Assembly: GCA_965275915.1 (NCBI GenBank)
Contig: CBDHYI010000008.1
Coordinates: forward strand, 1,116,001-1,180,000
Direction: 5' to 3'
Length of the DNA: 64,000 bases
DNA from: JBDWFY01 sp965275915
Lineage (GTDB): Bacteria; Pseudomonadota; Alphaproteobacteria; Rhizobiales; Stappiaceae
Shown here piece after piece: positions 44,007 to 54,322 of the stretch (the first letter of the stretch is position 1; each line of letters starts with the position of its first letter). Below the pieces are notes generated by a model, which did no database searches, had not been told where the DNA came from, and saw nothing but the letters and a program-made list of their open reading frames with translations. Both the position numbers and the translations under genes were made by a program.

Positions 44007-46355
44007 TCAGGCCTTTGCCAGTTTCTGGATGCTGATACGGAAGCTTCTTTCTTCCGCGTCGGTGAAGTAAAGAACGCAGTCATATCCCTGGTCGTCCAGG
44101 AAGTTGAAAATCCGTTTCGGATTGTCCCTGGGATAGGGGACCAGAAGCGTTGCGATCCGGTGTCGTCGCGATTTCGGAAATTGAGCGGTGAGATGTGTGC
44201 TGACCGGAAGGCCTTCGTAATCCTGCTCAGCGACGCCGGGGAACCCGGTGACTTGATCAAGCGTCGGCGCTCCGGCTTCCGACCAGACGAATTGCCCGTA
44301 AAATCCGGCACGCTCACCGGTATAGCGAAATGAACTGTCCCCCAGCTGCATGGGAGCGTTGGCATGCAGCAGCCAGGTAATGTCCACCTTCTCATCTGAG
44401 TCGATGGTGTCGACGAAAACGAAATAGCTGTTGGTTATGAAATAGACCTCGCGCTCAACGCGTGTCACCTCCGGATTGAGGCTCCGATAGGCGGGGGTCG
44501 CATCGCCCTTGATGTAGATGTGATCCGAATGCTCTTCCGCCGTGACGATGGTTCCGGCGGAACGGATCGCCTTGGCCTTGTCGTTATCGGCATATTGACC
44601 GGTACCGTTGATCAGAATGGCATTTTTGGATCGGGTCTGCCGGCGCCAGTCCTTGTGCATTGAACTGTTGAACGCAACGTAATGACCGGACTGGATCGCA
44701 AGGTCCTCGCCAAAGGCCGACAGGCAAAAGGCGTTCTGGTCGCCGTGGCTGTGGCTGATTGAACCATACGGGCTGGATTTCATCACAAAGTGAATATGCT
44801 TGTTCGGATCGTCCATGCGATGCTGGATGGCCGCCCAGCCGATGCCTTTGAACCATCTGAGGCGATCGATATCTTTCGGCGGCACCGCCTCAATTTGCGG
44901 AAAGTCGTGCCGGTACATGAGTTCGTCAAAATTCAGGTCCCACCAGCCGTAATTGTAGAAGGCCATTTCGGTGCCGGGATCGTTTCGTTTGATTTCCTCG
45001 TGGTACCACTGATAGGCGGCCTCGCCGGTAACGCCCGCAAATTGACGGACGTTGTAGCCGACTTTCAGGCAGACCGGATCGCCCATGGTCGAGTCATCGC
45101 CAAAAGTGGCTCTGCGTGTCGACGGTGCTTTGGTATAGAGCGGGAAGTCGGCAGTCTTTCGGAAGAACGGGCGCTGATAAAGATCGATGCCCATGTAGTT
45201 GCGCAGGAGATTTGCAGCCTCCGTCAGGTAGGCGATCCCTGTCATCCAGTAATGCGGACCCTCGGCCCAGCCCCCTTGATTATCGCCCCAGGGCGAATAG
45301 ACGGTCGACAAAAATTCTATCGAATAGTCAAGCCATTGCCGTGCTTCCGGTTCGCGATCCCACAAGGTGATGCAGGCAGGGACGAGCACTGCAGATACGG
45401 ACCGGACGGCATGGCTGTCATAGGGAAAGAGATGGATTTTCGCATGCCCGATCACATGGTCGGCAACCTGGCGGGTCCGGGCCATCAGCGCTGCGCGGAC
45501 AAGCGCTTCCTCCTCCTCGTCCAGTCGGTCGTGCAGCCAGTTATACCCCCAGGCAAGGGCGACCGCGACGCGAAAAGCCCATTCATCGGTATAGGCCCGG
45601 GATGTCGGACCGTCCGGGTCCCAGCGCGCCGCGGCGAGCAGCCATTCCCTTGCGCGGTCCAGCAGCGCATCCTCTTCGAGCACACGGCCGGCGATAGCAA
45701 GATGGCGGATTGCGTAAATCAACTCCTGACAATCAATATAAGTCTGCCGCCAGATCGGTGCGGTGCGCTGATTATCGGGATAGGGCTTCGGTTCGTCCAT
45801 GACCTCACGGTTGAGCCAGGGCTTGACGGACCTGTCGAAAAAATCCGACCAGCCAAGATGGTTTTTGTCCCTGGCCACTTTTGCGGCAAACGCCTTGACC
45901 TGCTTGGGCCCGAGCCACAGGCGGGGATGGGACTTGGCGGCGGCTGCGTACCGAACGTGGCGGCCGGGCAGGGGCACCACCGCCTGCTCGGTGGTGATTG
46001 TGAATGAGCGGGTCTTGCTCCAGGCCGTGGTTGCGTCCCCGGTTTCCGGCGACCACACTGCATAGGACCAGTGATAGATTCCCGGCTCCAGCGGCGCGTC
46101 GGGTGTGAAGAAATTCAGATCAAGATCGGCGAAAAGCGTCGTCTTGTCAGCGGAAAAGCCGGAATCGGCCGAAATCCGCAGGACGTAACGGGCTTCCTCT
46201 TCCACGACCGGCAGCCAGGTAAAGCGCGGCGGATTTTCAACCAGTTCGGTCGTCTCGTCCGGACCGTACTGAATATTCAGGCGGCCGGGGCGCGGCTCGT
46301 CCAGATAACCGGGTTCCGACGATAAAGACTGGGGAGTTGGAGAGGCCGATTTCAT
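44007..46355 (-). CDS. Exolytic alginate lyase, PL15 family (Atu3025-like)
   Basis: A 782-residue protein of the PL15/heparinase II-III-like fold, very similar throughout to the Agrobacterium exotype alginate lyase Atu3025 as I recall it. The order is the same: N-terminal beta-sandwich (LDEPRPGRLNIQY, then NPPRFTWLP), an (alpha/alpha) toroid (about 130-440) and a C-terminal beta-sandwich. Key regions include YDSHAVRSVSAVL, YNYGWWDLNFDELMYRHDFP and SHSHGDQNAFCLSAFGEDLA, with the His and Tyr used for beta-elimination. No signal peptide is apparent, so it acts in the cytoplasm on imported oligosaccharides, releasing monosaccharides. Confidence 0.88.
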   Translation of the reverse strand: MKSASPTPQSLSSEPGYLDEPRPGRLNIQYGPDETTELVENPPRFTWLPVVEEEARYVLRISADSGFSADKTTLFADLDLNFFTPDAPLEPGIYHWSYAVWSPETGDATTAWSKTRSFTITTEQAVVPLPGRHVRYAAAAKSHPRLWLGPKQVKAFAAKVARDKNHLGWSDFFDRSVKPWLNREVMDEPKPYPDNQRTAPIWRQTYIDCQELIYAIRHLAIAGRVLEEDALLDRAREWLLAAARWDPDGPTSRAYTDEWAFRVAVALAWGYNWLHDRLDEEEEALVRAALMARTRQVADHVIGHAKIHLFPYDSHAVRSVSAVLVPACITLWDREPEARQWLDYSIEFLSTVYSPWGDNQGGWAEGPHYWMTGIAYLTEAANLLRNYMGIDLYQRPFFRKTADFPLYTKAPSTRRATFGDDSTMGDPVCLKVGYNVRQFAGVTGEAAYQWYHEEIKRNDPGTEMAFYNYGWWDLNFDELMYRHDFPQIEAVPPKDIDRLRWFKGIGWAAIQHRMDDPNKHIHFVMKSSPYGSISHSHGDQNAFCLSAFGEDLAIQSGHYVAFNSSMHKDWRRQTRSKNAILINGTGQYADNDKAKAIRSAGTIVTAEEHSDHIYIKGDATPAYRSLNPEVTRVEREVYFITNSYFVFVDTIDSDEKVDITWLLHANAPMQLGDSSFRYTGERAGFYGQFVWSEAGAPTLDQVTGFPGVAEQDYEGLPVSTHLTAQFPKSRRHRIATLLVPYPRDNPKRIFNFLDDQGYDCVLYFTDAEERSFRISIQKLAKA

Positions 46356-46409
46356 CGACTTACGCCTTCATAACAGATGGACAGTAACAGCGGGTTGCAG
46401 ATGATGGCT

Positions 46410-46444
46410 TTGGCCTGCCCGCTCAGTCGGGTCCGGCAGGCCAA
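46410..46444. terminator. Hairpin between the alginate binding-protein and lyase genes
   Basis: TTGGCCTGCC and GGCAGGCCAA are perfect 10-bp arms around a 15-base loop, in the 113-base gap downstream of the binding-protein gene. It may end part of the transcript or stabilise the upstream mRNA. Confidence 0.55.
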
Positions 46445-46468
46445 TGCCGTCTTATTCAGCTCTCGGGA

Positions 46469-48028
46469 TCAGTTATACTGGCGGTCGTAGGCCGACTGCA
46501 TAACTTCCAGCACGTCTCCCAGGCCCTGCTTGTTGAGCTGTGCGATATAGTCGTCCCACTCGGCCTCAACATCGCCCGTACCCAGGATCCAGGCCTGCTG
46601 ACGCTCAAGCATGTAGTCGCGGATGGACGCCCAGTACCGGTCGTAGACTCTCTGTTCCTCCGGAGTGAAGGCCACACCCAGGAACTGATCGATCAGGTAG
46701 TCGCCCTGATCGTAAAGCGCGATGCCTTCCAGCGCGAACTCGTTCGACCACTGTTTTTCATATTCGTAATCCTGGAAGTAGCCCCGCGCATGCAATTGCG
46801 ATCCGACGGAGTAGAGCTGGTCGTTAACCGGCTGGCCGTTATTCAGGAACTCGTCCGTGAAAGTCGGCTTGCCGTCGACCATGGTGTATTGCAGGCCTTC
46901 GACGCCGAAGTTGGCGAGACGGCGGCCCTCTTCGGAGAACCAGAAGTCGAAATACTTGATCGTTTCGACCGGATGTTTGTTGGTTCCGCCGATGGCCCAG
47001 CCGTCCGGTTTGATCGGAATACGGCGATGTTCCTCGATCCGTTTGCCTGAAATCGAGGCGGGCGGGGCGAAGGCTTTGAATTGAAAGCCGTCAATATTGG
47101 ACGAAAGCCGGTTATAACCGGACGTCGATGCGAACCAGTCATGGGTCGCGCCGCCAAGGTTTTCCGACAGCAAATAGTCGCGGGCGGAGCTGCCGCGGGT
47201 GAAGATTTCCGGATCGATCAGGCCTTCCTTGTACCACTGGGCGAGGTTCTTGATGCCTTCGCGGTACCCTTCGCCGGCGTACGGATGCTTGATTGTTCCG
47301 TTGTCGACATAGAAGTCATGGTAGGTGTCTGAGCCCGATGAGCGGCCGTCCCACAGGGTCACGAGGCGGATCAATTCGGGCCATTGGCGGGCAAAATAGG
47401 GGATTTCGTCCTTCAGGCCGTTGCCGTTGGGGTCGTTGTCCCGGAAGGCTTCAAGCGCCGCCTTGAACTCGTCGACGGTCTGGGGCACCTCAAGGCCGAG
47501 CTTGTCGAGCCAGTCGTAGCGGATGAAATAGGCGCGGCCGTATTTGCCGTCCGGCAGATACGGGATGTAATACATGTTGCCGTCGGCGGCGGAGATGGCC
47601 GACTTGATGTCCGGCCGTTCCTCAAAGAACCTCTTAAGGTTCGGCGCATGCTCGTCGATCAGGTCGTTCAGCGGCAGGAAGGCGCCTTCAGGGCCGTACT
47701 GATTGACGAAGTCCCTGATCCGGCTCGAGCCGACAATATCGGGAATGTGGCCCGCGGCCAGCATCAGGTTCAGCGCTTCGGTCCGCCCGGTATTTTCGTC
47801 CGTCCGCATGTTGGCGCCGACCGTGTCGTTTTTCAGGTGGATACCGGTCAGCTTGCGGGCGGCCTGTTCGACCGGCCAGTTTTCGTCATAGACCGGATAA
47901 CGGGCGTGGTTCATCTGAATGGTGAGTTCCAGAGGTTCGTCAACGATCCTCAGGTCGTCGTTCGCCAGCGCCGGTGCCGCCGCTGCCGTTCCGGCCAGCA
48001 GGGCCGCTGTAAGCATCAGTTTTCGCAT
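46469..48028 (-). CDS. Alginate-oligosaccharide ABC binding protein (AlgQ-like)
   Basis: A 519-residue periplasmic protein with signal peptide MRKLMLTAALLAGTAAAAPA. The start at 48028 has GGGAGGATTCC before it, while the frame extends to 48379 without support. Long stretches parallel Sphingomonas AlgQ1/AlgQ2: DENWPVEQAARKLTGIHLKN, DPNGNGLKDEIPYFARQ with the Ca2+-loop-like motif, RSSGSDTYHDFYVDNG, and LGGATHDWFAST. It lies next to AlgM1/AlgM2-like permeases and the PL15 lyase, so the ligand is very probably alginate oligosaccharide. Confidence 0.87.
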   Translation of the reverse strand: MRKLMLTAALLAGTAAAAPALANDDLRIVDEPLELTIQMNHARYPVYDENWPVEQAARKLTGIHLKNDTVGANMRTDENTGRTEALNLMLAAGHIPDIVGSSRIRDFVNQYGPEGAFLPLNDLIDEHAPNLKRFFEERPDIKSAISAADGNMYYIPYLPDGKYGRAYFIRYDWLDKLGLEVPQTVDEFKAALEAFRDNDPNGNGLKDEIPYFARQWPELIRLVTLWDGRSSGSDTYHDFYVDNGTIKHPYAGEGYREGIKNLAQWYKEGLIDPEIFTRGSSARDYLLSENLGGATHDWFASTSGYNRLSSNIDGFQFKAFAPPASISGKRIEEHRRIPIKPDGWAIGGTNKHPVETIKYFDFWFSEEGRRLANFGVEGLQYTMVDGKPTFTDEFLNNGQPVNDQLYSVGSQLHARGYFQDYEYEKQWSNEFALEGIALYDQGDYLIDQFLGVAFTPEEQRVYDRYWASIRDYMLERQQAWILGTGDVEAEWDDYIAQLNKQGLGDVLEVMQSAYDRQYN

Positions 48029-48054
48029 GGAATCCTCCCTTCGCGGTTCCTCGG

Positions 48055-48936
48055 TTACTCTTTGACTCCTCCAAGAAGGATGCCCTTCTCGAAGTATCTC
48101 TGGATGAACGGGTAGACGATCAGCACCGGAACGATCGAACAGACGATGATCGCGGCGGTGACCGTTTCCACGCTGTAAGGCGCATCCAGCAGCGTGGTGG
48201 TGAATTCCTGATTGTCCGACAGGTTTGCAATTGTGTGGCGCAGGAAAACCTGCAGCGGGATCTTGTCCTCGCTCTGCAGCAGCACCATCGCCCAGAAGAA
48301 GCCGTTCCAGCGCGACACGATGCAGAACAGCGTGATCGTTGCGATGGCGGGCTTGGACAGGGGAATATAGACCTTCCACAGCACCTGGAAATCGTTGGCG
48401 CCGTCCATCCGCGCGGCTTCTTCAAAGCTCTTGGGGATCGCTTCAAAGAAGTTCCTCAGCAGAATGATGTTGAAGGCGTTGCAGGCAAAGCCGATGATGA
48501 TGCCGAAATAGCTGTCCAGCAGGCCCAGATCGCGCATGTTGAGGAAGAACGGGATGAGGCCCGCGTTGAACCACATCGTGAAGGCGACGAAGAGATTGAA
48601 GTAGCGCCGGCCCAGGAGCTGCGGTCTGGACAGGGCATAGGCCCCGGGAATGATGATGAGAAGGCTCATCGCCGTGCCGCCGATTGTGTAGATGAAGGTG
48701 TTGCCGTAGGAGATCCAGAAGGCCCGGTCGACCAGCACATATTCGTAGGCGGCCATCGTCATATCAATCGGCGTCAGCACCACCTTGCCCGCGGTTGCGG
48801 CAAAGCCCGAACTGAAGGACACGGCGGCGATATAGATGAACGGATACAGCGTTGCGACCGTGAACATCCCGATCAGGACGGCCGTTGCCCAGGCAAAAAT
48901 CTTGTCGCCGCGTGAATAGAGGTTCATGTTCATCAT
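48055..48936 (-). CDS. ABC sugar permease (AlgM2-like)
   Basis: A 293-residue inner-membrane protein with six spans. The EAA loop is SFEEAARMDGANDFQVLWKV (about residue 175), and it ends YPFIQRYFEKGILLGGVKE as typical for the second permease of LplC/YtcP-type oligosaccharide importers. It sits between the AlgQ-like protein and the AlgM1-like permease, 10 bases from the latter. Confidence 0.88.
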   Translation of the reverse strand: MMNMNLYSRGDKIFAWATAVLIGMFTVATLYPFIYIAAVSFSSGFAATAGKVVLTPIDMTMAAYEYVLVDRAFWISYGNTFIYTIGGTAMSLLIIIPGAYALSRPQLLGRRYFNLFVAFTMWFNAGLIPFFLNMRDLGLLDSYFGIIIGFACNAFNIILLRNFFEAIPKSFEEAARMDGANDFQVLWKVYIPLSKPAIATITLFCIVSRWNGFFWAMVLLQSEDKIPLQVFLRHTIANLSDNQEFTTTLLDAPYSVETVTAAIIVCSIVPVLIVYPFIQRYFEKGILLGGVKE

Positions 48937-48946
48937 CAGCGCACCC

Positions 48947-49876
48947 TCACCAGAGCGACGTGCGCGAGAAGCGCCGTGAGATTGAGTTGGCCACCATCAC
49001 CAGCACGAAGGCGACGACGGCGTTAAACAGACCCGCCGCAGCGGCCATATCGTACTGCCCGCTCTGCAGGCCCTGGCGGTAGATGAAGGTGTTGACGACA
49101 TCGGCGGTGGAGTAGGTCGCCGGCTGATAGAGCAGGATGATGAGCTCGAACGACACTTCCATGATGTTGCCGATGCGGATGATCAGCATGATCAGGATCG
49201 TGGGTAAAATGCAGGGAATGGTGATCTTCCACATCATCTGCCAGCGGCTGGCCCCGTCGACCACGGCGCTTTCATAGAGCGAGGGGCTGACCCCGGCGAT
49301 CGCGGCCAGAAACACGATCGACCCGAACCCGGCCTCCTGCCAGATGCCGGTGCCGATGAAAATCGGGCGGAACCATTCCGGCCGGGTCAGGAAGTAGATG
49401 GAATCGATCCCGAACCAGCCCAGGATCGTGTTCACGATCCCCGCCGAGGGCGAGAAGGCGGTGATGACGATGCCCGCAATGATCACCGACGAGATGAAAT
49501 GCGGCAGATAGACGATGGTCTGCGCGGCTCTCTTGTAGGTCGCGTTCAGGACCTCGTTGAACATCAGCGCCAGGATGATCGGCGCGGGAAAGGCGAACAA
49601 CAGGTTCAGGGCGCTGATCGTGACCGTGTTCCAGACCGCCCGGAAGAACTGATCGTTGGAGAACAGGAACTGGAAATGCTCGAACCCGATCCAGGGGCTG
49701 CCGGCGACGCCGCGGAAAATCGAATAGTCCTTGAACGCGATCTGCAGTCCGTACATCGGCTTGTAAAGAAACACCAGGAACCAGATGATCATCGGCGCAA
49801 GCAGCACATAGATCTGCCATTCGCGCCGGAAATGCCAGCCAAGCCAGACGAGCCTCCCCGAGAGCGTCTCCATCAT
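48947..49876 (-). CDS. ABC sugar permease (AlgM1-like)
   Basis: A 309-residue permease with N-terminal WHFRREWQIYVLLAPMIIWF and the EAA loop YESAVVDGASRWQMMWKITI (about residue 215). This is the LplB/AlgM1 type that partners an AlgM2/LplC type. The start is one of two adjacent ATGs (49876, 49873), 7 bases after the ATPase stop. It forms the heterodimeric channel with the next gene. Confidence 0.88.
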   Translation of the reverse strand: MMETLSGRLVWLGWHFRREWQIYVLLAPMIIWFLVFLYKPMYGLQIAFKDYSIFRGVAGSPWIGFEHFQFLFSNDQFFRAVWNTVTISALNLLFAFPAPIILALMFNEVLNATYKRAAQTIVYLPHFISSVIIAGIVITAFSPSAGIVNTILGWFGIDSIYFLTRPEWFRPIFIGTGIWQEAGFGSIVFLAAIAGVSPSLYESAVVDGASRWQMMWKITIPCILPTILIMLIIRIGNIMEVSFELIILLYQPATYSTADVVNTFIYRQGLQSGQYDMAAAAGLFNAVVAFVLVMVANSISRRFSRTSLW

Positions 49877-49883
49877 CGCGTCC

Positions 49884-50993
<1,110 letters not shown>

Positions 50994-51443
50994 TCGGTGA
51001 CTCCTCCCAGAGCTAATCCATGTCAACGCGGCCGGCGTGCCGTTGCCCGAAGGAGCACTCGCGCACCGGTTGGGTTTTCCGGACTGTCTCGCCTTTAAGG
51101 CGATCTGCGGGGCGTCCTCATCGCCCGAAAGTCCGGGGAAAATCGCGTCGAATTGCAAAGTAGGATACTAGTAGACAATTTAATTTGTCAATCGAATTGT
51201 TGCGTCCTTTTTCGCGCCGGGCCGCGTTTTCCGGCGCAGGCGAACGGGGAAGCGCCGGTTCCAGCCCGGGCGCGGCGGAGCGCTCCGCCGGCCGATCCGT
51301 CCCTCGCTGTTTTTCGGTAAAGCCCTGCGGCGTCTGAGGAAAAAACCTGACGGGAAACTGTTTTTCCCCTCTTCAATTCCACTCAGGATTGTCCATACTG
51401 GAGTTCTCGTTTTTTAAATATTTTTCAGTGCGGGGAAGCGGGT
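50994..51443. other. Divergent promoter region between alginate operon and H+-ATPase
   Basis: No gene is found in these 450 bases. Near 51150-51195 there is an AT-rich segment with promoter-like and dyad sequences (listed separately); 51190-51380 is GC-rich and shows no frame with family features. Confidence 0.5.
51150..51192 (-). promoter_or_regulatory. Probable alginate-operon promoter with operator dyad
   Basis: On the minus strand TTGACA (near 51190) is followed after about 17-18 bases by TATCCT, giving a plausible sigma-70 promoter. GACAA-N6-TTGTC (51174-51189) overlaps the -35 hexamer, and ACTAGT lies just beside it. These are possible binding sites for a GntR-type or other regulator not present in the window. 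Confidence 0.45.
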
Positions 51444-54059
51444 ATGGAGTCGACCGGGCAGGACGCGGCAAGCGACAACGCGACAGGCAGGAGCCCCGAT
51501 CAAGGGAAAGAAACCGATCTTGAGACGATGCCCGTTGCGGCGGCGCTGAAACAGCTTGGGGTTGAGGCCGACAAGGGGCTTTCAAGCGCCGAGGTTAAGA
51601 AGCGGCTCCAAGACTACGGCCCCAACGCGCTGGCGGAAAAGCATGTCGGCCTTGCGGAAAAAATCCTGAAATATTTCACCGGGCCGATTGCCTTCATGAT
51701 CGAGGCGGCGGCGCTGGTCTCCGCCTTCCTGGGCCGCTGGGACGATTTCATCATCATTTTCGGTCTGCTGGTCTTTAATGCGAGCCTTGAATTCTGGCAG
51801 GACAGAAAAGCCTCGAACGCGCTGGCGGCGCTGAAGGAAAGCCTTGCGCCCCACGCCAATGCTCTGAGGGACGGGGCGCTGAAAACCATCGATGCGGCAA
51901 CGCTGGTGCCCGGCGATATCGTCCGCATCCGGCTTGGCGAAATCGTGCCCGCCGACCTCAGGCTGATCTCCGGCGATTATGCCTCCATCGATCAGGCGGC
52001 ACTGACGGGCGAGTCGCTGCCCGTCGACAAGCGGCCCGGCGATGAGGCCTATTCCGGCTCGGTCGTGAAACAGGGCACGATGGACGGACTGGTGATCGCC
52101 ACCGGCGGCAACACCTTTTTCGGCCGCACCGCCAAGCTGGTGGCCGGGGCGGGGGCGGTCAGCCATGCCCAGCGGGCGATGTTCCAGATCGGCAATTTCC
52201 TGATTGCCGTTGCCGTGGTGCTGGCCATGATCATGGTGGCGGTTCAGGTCTGGCGCGACATTGTCGTTGCCGACAATTGGGGCCTTGCCGATGCGCTCGA
52301 CATTCTGCAATTCGTGCTGATCCTGCTGGTTGCCTCGATCCCCGTGGCGATGCCCGCCGTCTTTTCCATCACCATGGCGCTGGGGGCGCTGGCGTTGTCG
52401 AAGGAAAAGGCGATTGTCTCCCGGCTTGCCTCCATCGAGGAGATGGCCGGGGTCGATATTCTTTGCTCCGACAAGACCGGAACGCTCACAAAAAACCAGC
52501 TCACCCTGGGCGATCCGATTGTGCTTGAGGCCGCCGACGCGGAGGCGGTGGTGCTCGCCGGAGCGCTGGCGTCGGAAAGCGAAAACAGCGATGTGATCGA
52601 CAGCGCGGTGCTGGAGGCGCTGACGGATCGGGCCGCGCTCGACGGCTACAGCGTCGCCAAATTCACGCCGTTCGATCCGGTCTCAAAACGCACGGTCGCC
52701 AATGTCACCGACAGCGAGGGCAGGGCGCTGACTTTTGCCAAGGGGGCGCCGCAGGCGATTGTCGATCTGGTGCAGCCCTCTGAGGAGATTGCCGGAAAGG
52801 TCCAGGACAGCGTCGCCGATCTGGGCAGCCGGGGCTATCGGGCGCTTGGCGTGGCGAAGATGGAGGGCGAGGGCGGCGCCTGGCAGCTTCTGGGCATCCT
52901 GCCGATGTTCGATCCGCCGCGCGATGATTCAGAAGAGACCATCAATAAGGTCCGCGCCAAGGGCGTGTCGGTGAAAATGGTGACCGGCGACGATACGGCG
53001 ATTGCAAGGGAAACCGCGCGCCAGCTCGGCCTTGGCACCAACATCATTCCCGCCGCCGAGGCGTTCCCCAAGGACATGGACCCCGACCATGTGCCCAAGG
53101 CAATCGCCGACTCCATCGAAAAGGCCGACGGCTTCGCCCGCGTCTTTCCAGAGCATAAATATGCCATCGTCAAGGCGCTGCAGCAGCGCGGCCATCTGGT
53201 GGCGATGACGGGCGACGGCGTCAACGACGCCCCGGCGCTGAAGCAGGCCGATTGCGGCACCGCCGTCTCCGGCGCCACCGATGCGGCGCGCGGCGCGGCG
53301 GCCCTGATCCTGACCGCGCCCGGCCTGTCGGTGATCGACAATGCGATTGACGAGGCGCGGCGGATTTTCGGGCGCATCACCAGCTACACGATCTATCGTG
53401 TCGCGCTGACGATGGACATCATGTTCCTGGTGGTGCTGTCGACGATTGTGTTCAATTTCCAGCCGCTGACGGCGATCATGATCGTCATCATGTCGCTGCT
53501 CGACGATGTGCCGATCATGACCATCGCCTATGACAACACCGCCGTTGCCAAGGACCCGATCCGCTGGCGCATGCCACGGCTCCTGTCCGTCTCCGCCGTG
53601 CTCGGCTTTGCCTCCATCGTCCAGTCCTTCGGCCTCCTGCTGATCGGCTTTCTGGTGCTCAACACGCCGGAGGCCCAGAGCTATTTCGGCCTGACCGACC
53701 AGGCCCACCTGCAATCGGTGATGTTCCTGCAACTGGTTGCGGGCGGGCACCTTCTCCTGCTCGTTACCCGCACCGACCGCTGGTTTTTCGAACCCCCGTA
53801 TCCGGCAAGACTGCTCGCCATCGCCATCGTCTGCACCCAGGCCCTCGCTGTCCTGATGTGCGGATTCGGCTGGATCGTCCCCCAAATCTCCTGGACCGCC
53901 ATTCTCTGGGTCTGGGTCTATCTGCTGATCTGGCTGTGTATACTTGGCGGCGTCCGGATCGCGATGGAGAAGCTGATGGACAACCGGCTGTCGCGGCGGG
54001 CTGGCTTGCGGGAGACGCTCAACCAGCTGCTGCATCCGCATGGGGGGCTGCATGGGTGA
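51444..54059 (+). CDS. P3A-type plasma-membrane H+-ATPase (PMA1-like)
   Basis: An 871-residue P-type ATPase with all motifs: actuator TGES in ALTGESLPVDKRPGDEAY, phosphorylation site CSDKTGTLTKNQLTLGD (about residue 350), TGDGVNDAPALKQADCG in the hinge, and ten membrane spans. There is no N-terminal heavy-metal domain, and the overall length and the PMA1-like spans (LLVASIPVAMPAVFSITMAL) indicate the proton-pumping P3A group. It would expel H+ using ATP. It stands alone, divergent from the alginate operon. Confidence 0.9.
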   Translation: MESTGQDAASDNATGRSPDQGKETDLETMPVAAALKQLGVEADKGLSSAEVKKRLQDYGPNALAEKHVGLAEKILKYFTGPIAFMIEAAALVSAFLGRWDDFIIIFGLLVFNASLEFWQDRKASNALAALKESLAPHANALRDGALKTIDAATLVPGDIVRIRLGEIVPADLRLISGDYASIDQAALTGESLPVDKRPGDEAYSGSVVKQGTMDGLVIATGGNTFFGRTAKLVAGAGAVSHAQRAMFQIGNFLIAVAVVLAMIMVAVQVWRDIVVADNWGLADALDILQFVLILLVASIPVAMPAVFSITMALGALALSKEKAIVSRLASIEEMAGVDILCSDKTGTLTKNQLTLGDPIVLEAADAEAVVLAGALASESENSDVIDSAVLEALTDRAALDGYSVAKFTPFDPVSKRTVANVTDSEGRALTFAKGAPQAIVDLVQPSEEIAGKVQDSVADLGSRGYRALGVAKMEGEGGAWQLLGILPMFDPPRDDSEETINKVRAKGVSVKMVTGDDTAIARETARQLGLGTNIIPAAEAFPKDMDPDHVPKAIADSIEKADGFARVFPEHKYAIVKALQQRGHLVAMTGDGVNDAPALKQADCGTAVSGATDAARGAAALILTAPGLSVIDNAIDEARRIFGRITSYTIYRVALTMDIMFLVVLSTIVFNFQPLTAIMIVIMSLLDDVPIMTIAYDNTAVAKDPIRWRMPRLLSVSAVLGFASIVQSFGLLLIGFLVLNTPEAQSYFGLTDQAHLQSVMFLQLVAGGHLLLLVTRTDRWFFEPPYPARLLAIAIVCTQALAVLMCGFGWIVPQISWTAILWVWVYLLIWLCILGGVRIAMEKLMDNRLSRRAGLRETLNQLLHPHGGLHG

Positions 54060-54322
54060 GAGGGGTATTGTTTTCGGCCCTTTGCGGACCTTGAGCCTAG
54101 TTGTTGAATGCTGTGATCGCAGTTCGAATCGTGGACATTCGACATGAGCGGCTGAACGTAGTTACAGCACAAAGCTTTCGATCTGTTACCCAAAGGGAAC
54201 TAGGTTGACGATACAGTCGCTGACATCGGCACTCAGAATTTTGCGCATACAAGTTGAAAAAGCTCGAATTATGTTAGAACATCTATGGATAAATCATAAT
54301 TTATTTGAATAGGAATGAAAGA
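54060..54322. other. Start of the AT-richer accessory island
   Basis: No gene is seen. Base composition falls abruptly just after the H+-ATPase stop, suggesting an insertion boundary near 54060-54100. Confidence 0.5.

Noticed and set aside
54092..54100. TGAGCCTAG after the H+-ATPase, resembling the end of the MITE at 41678-41948
   Set aside because: Only nine bases match exactly and there is no partner end nearby; it could be chance, although it coincides with the drop in GC.
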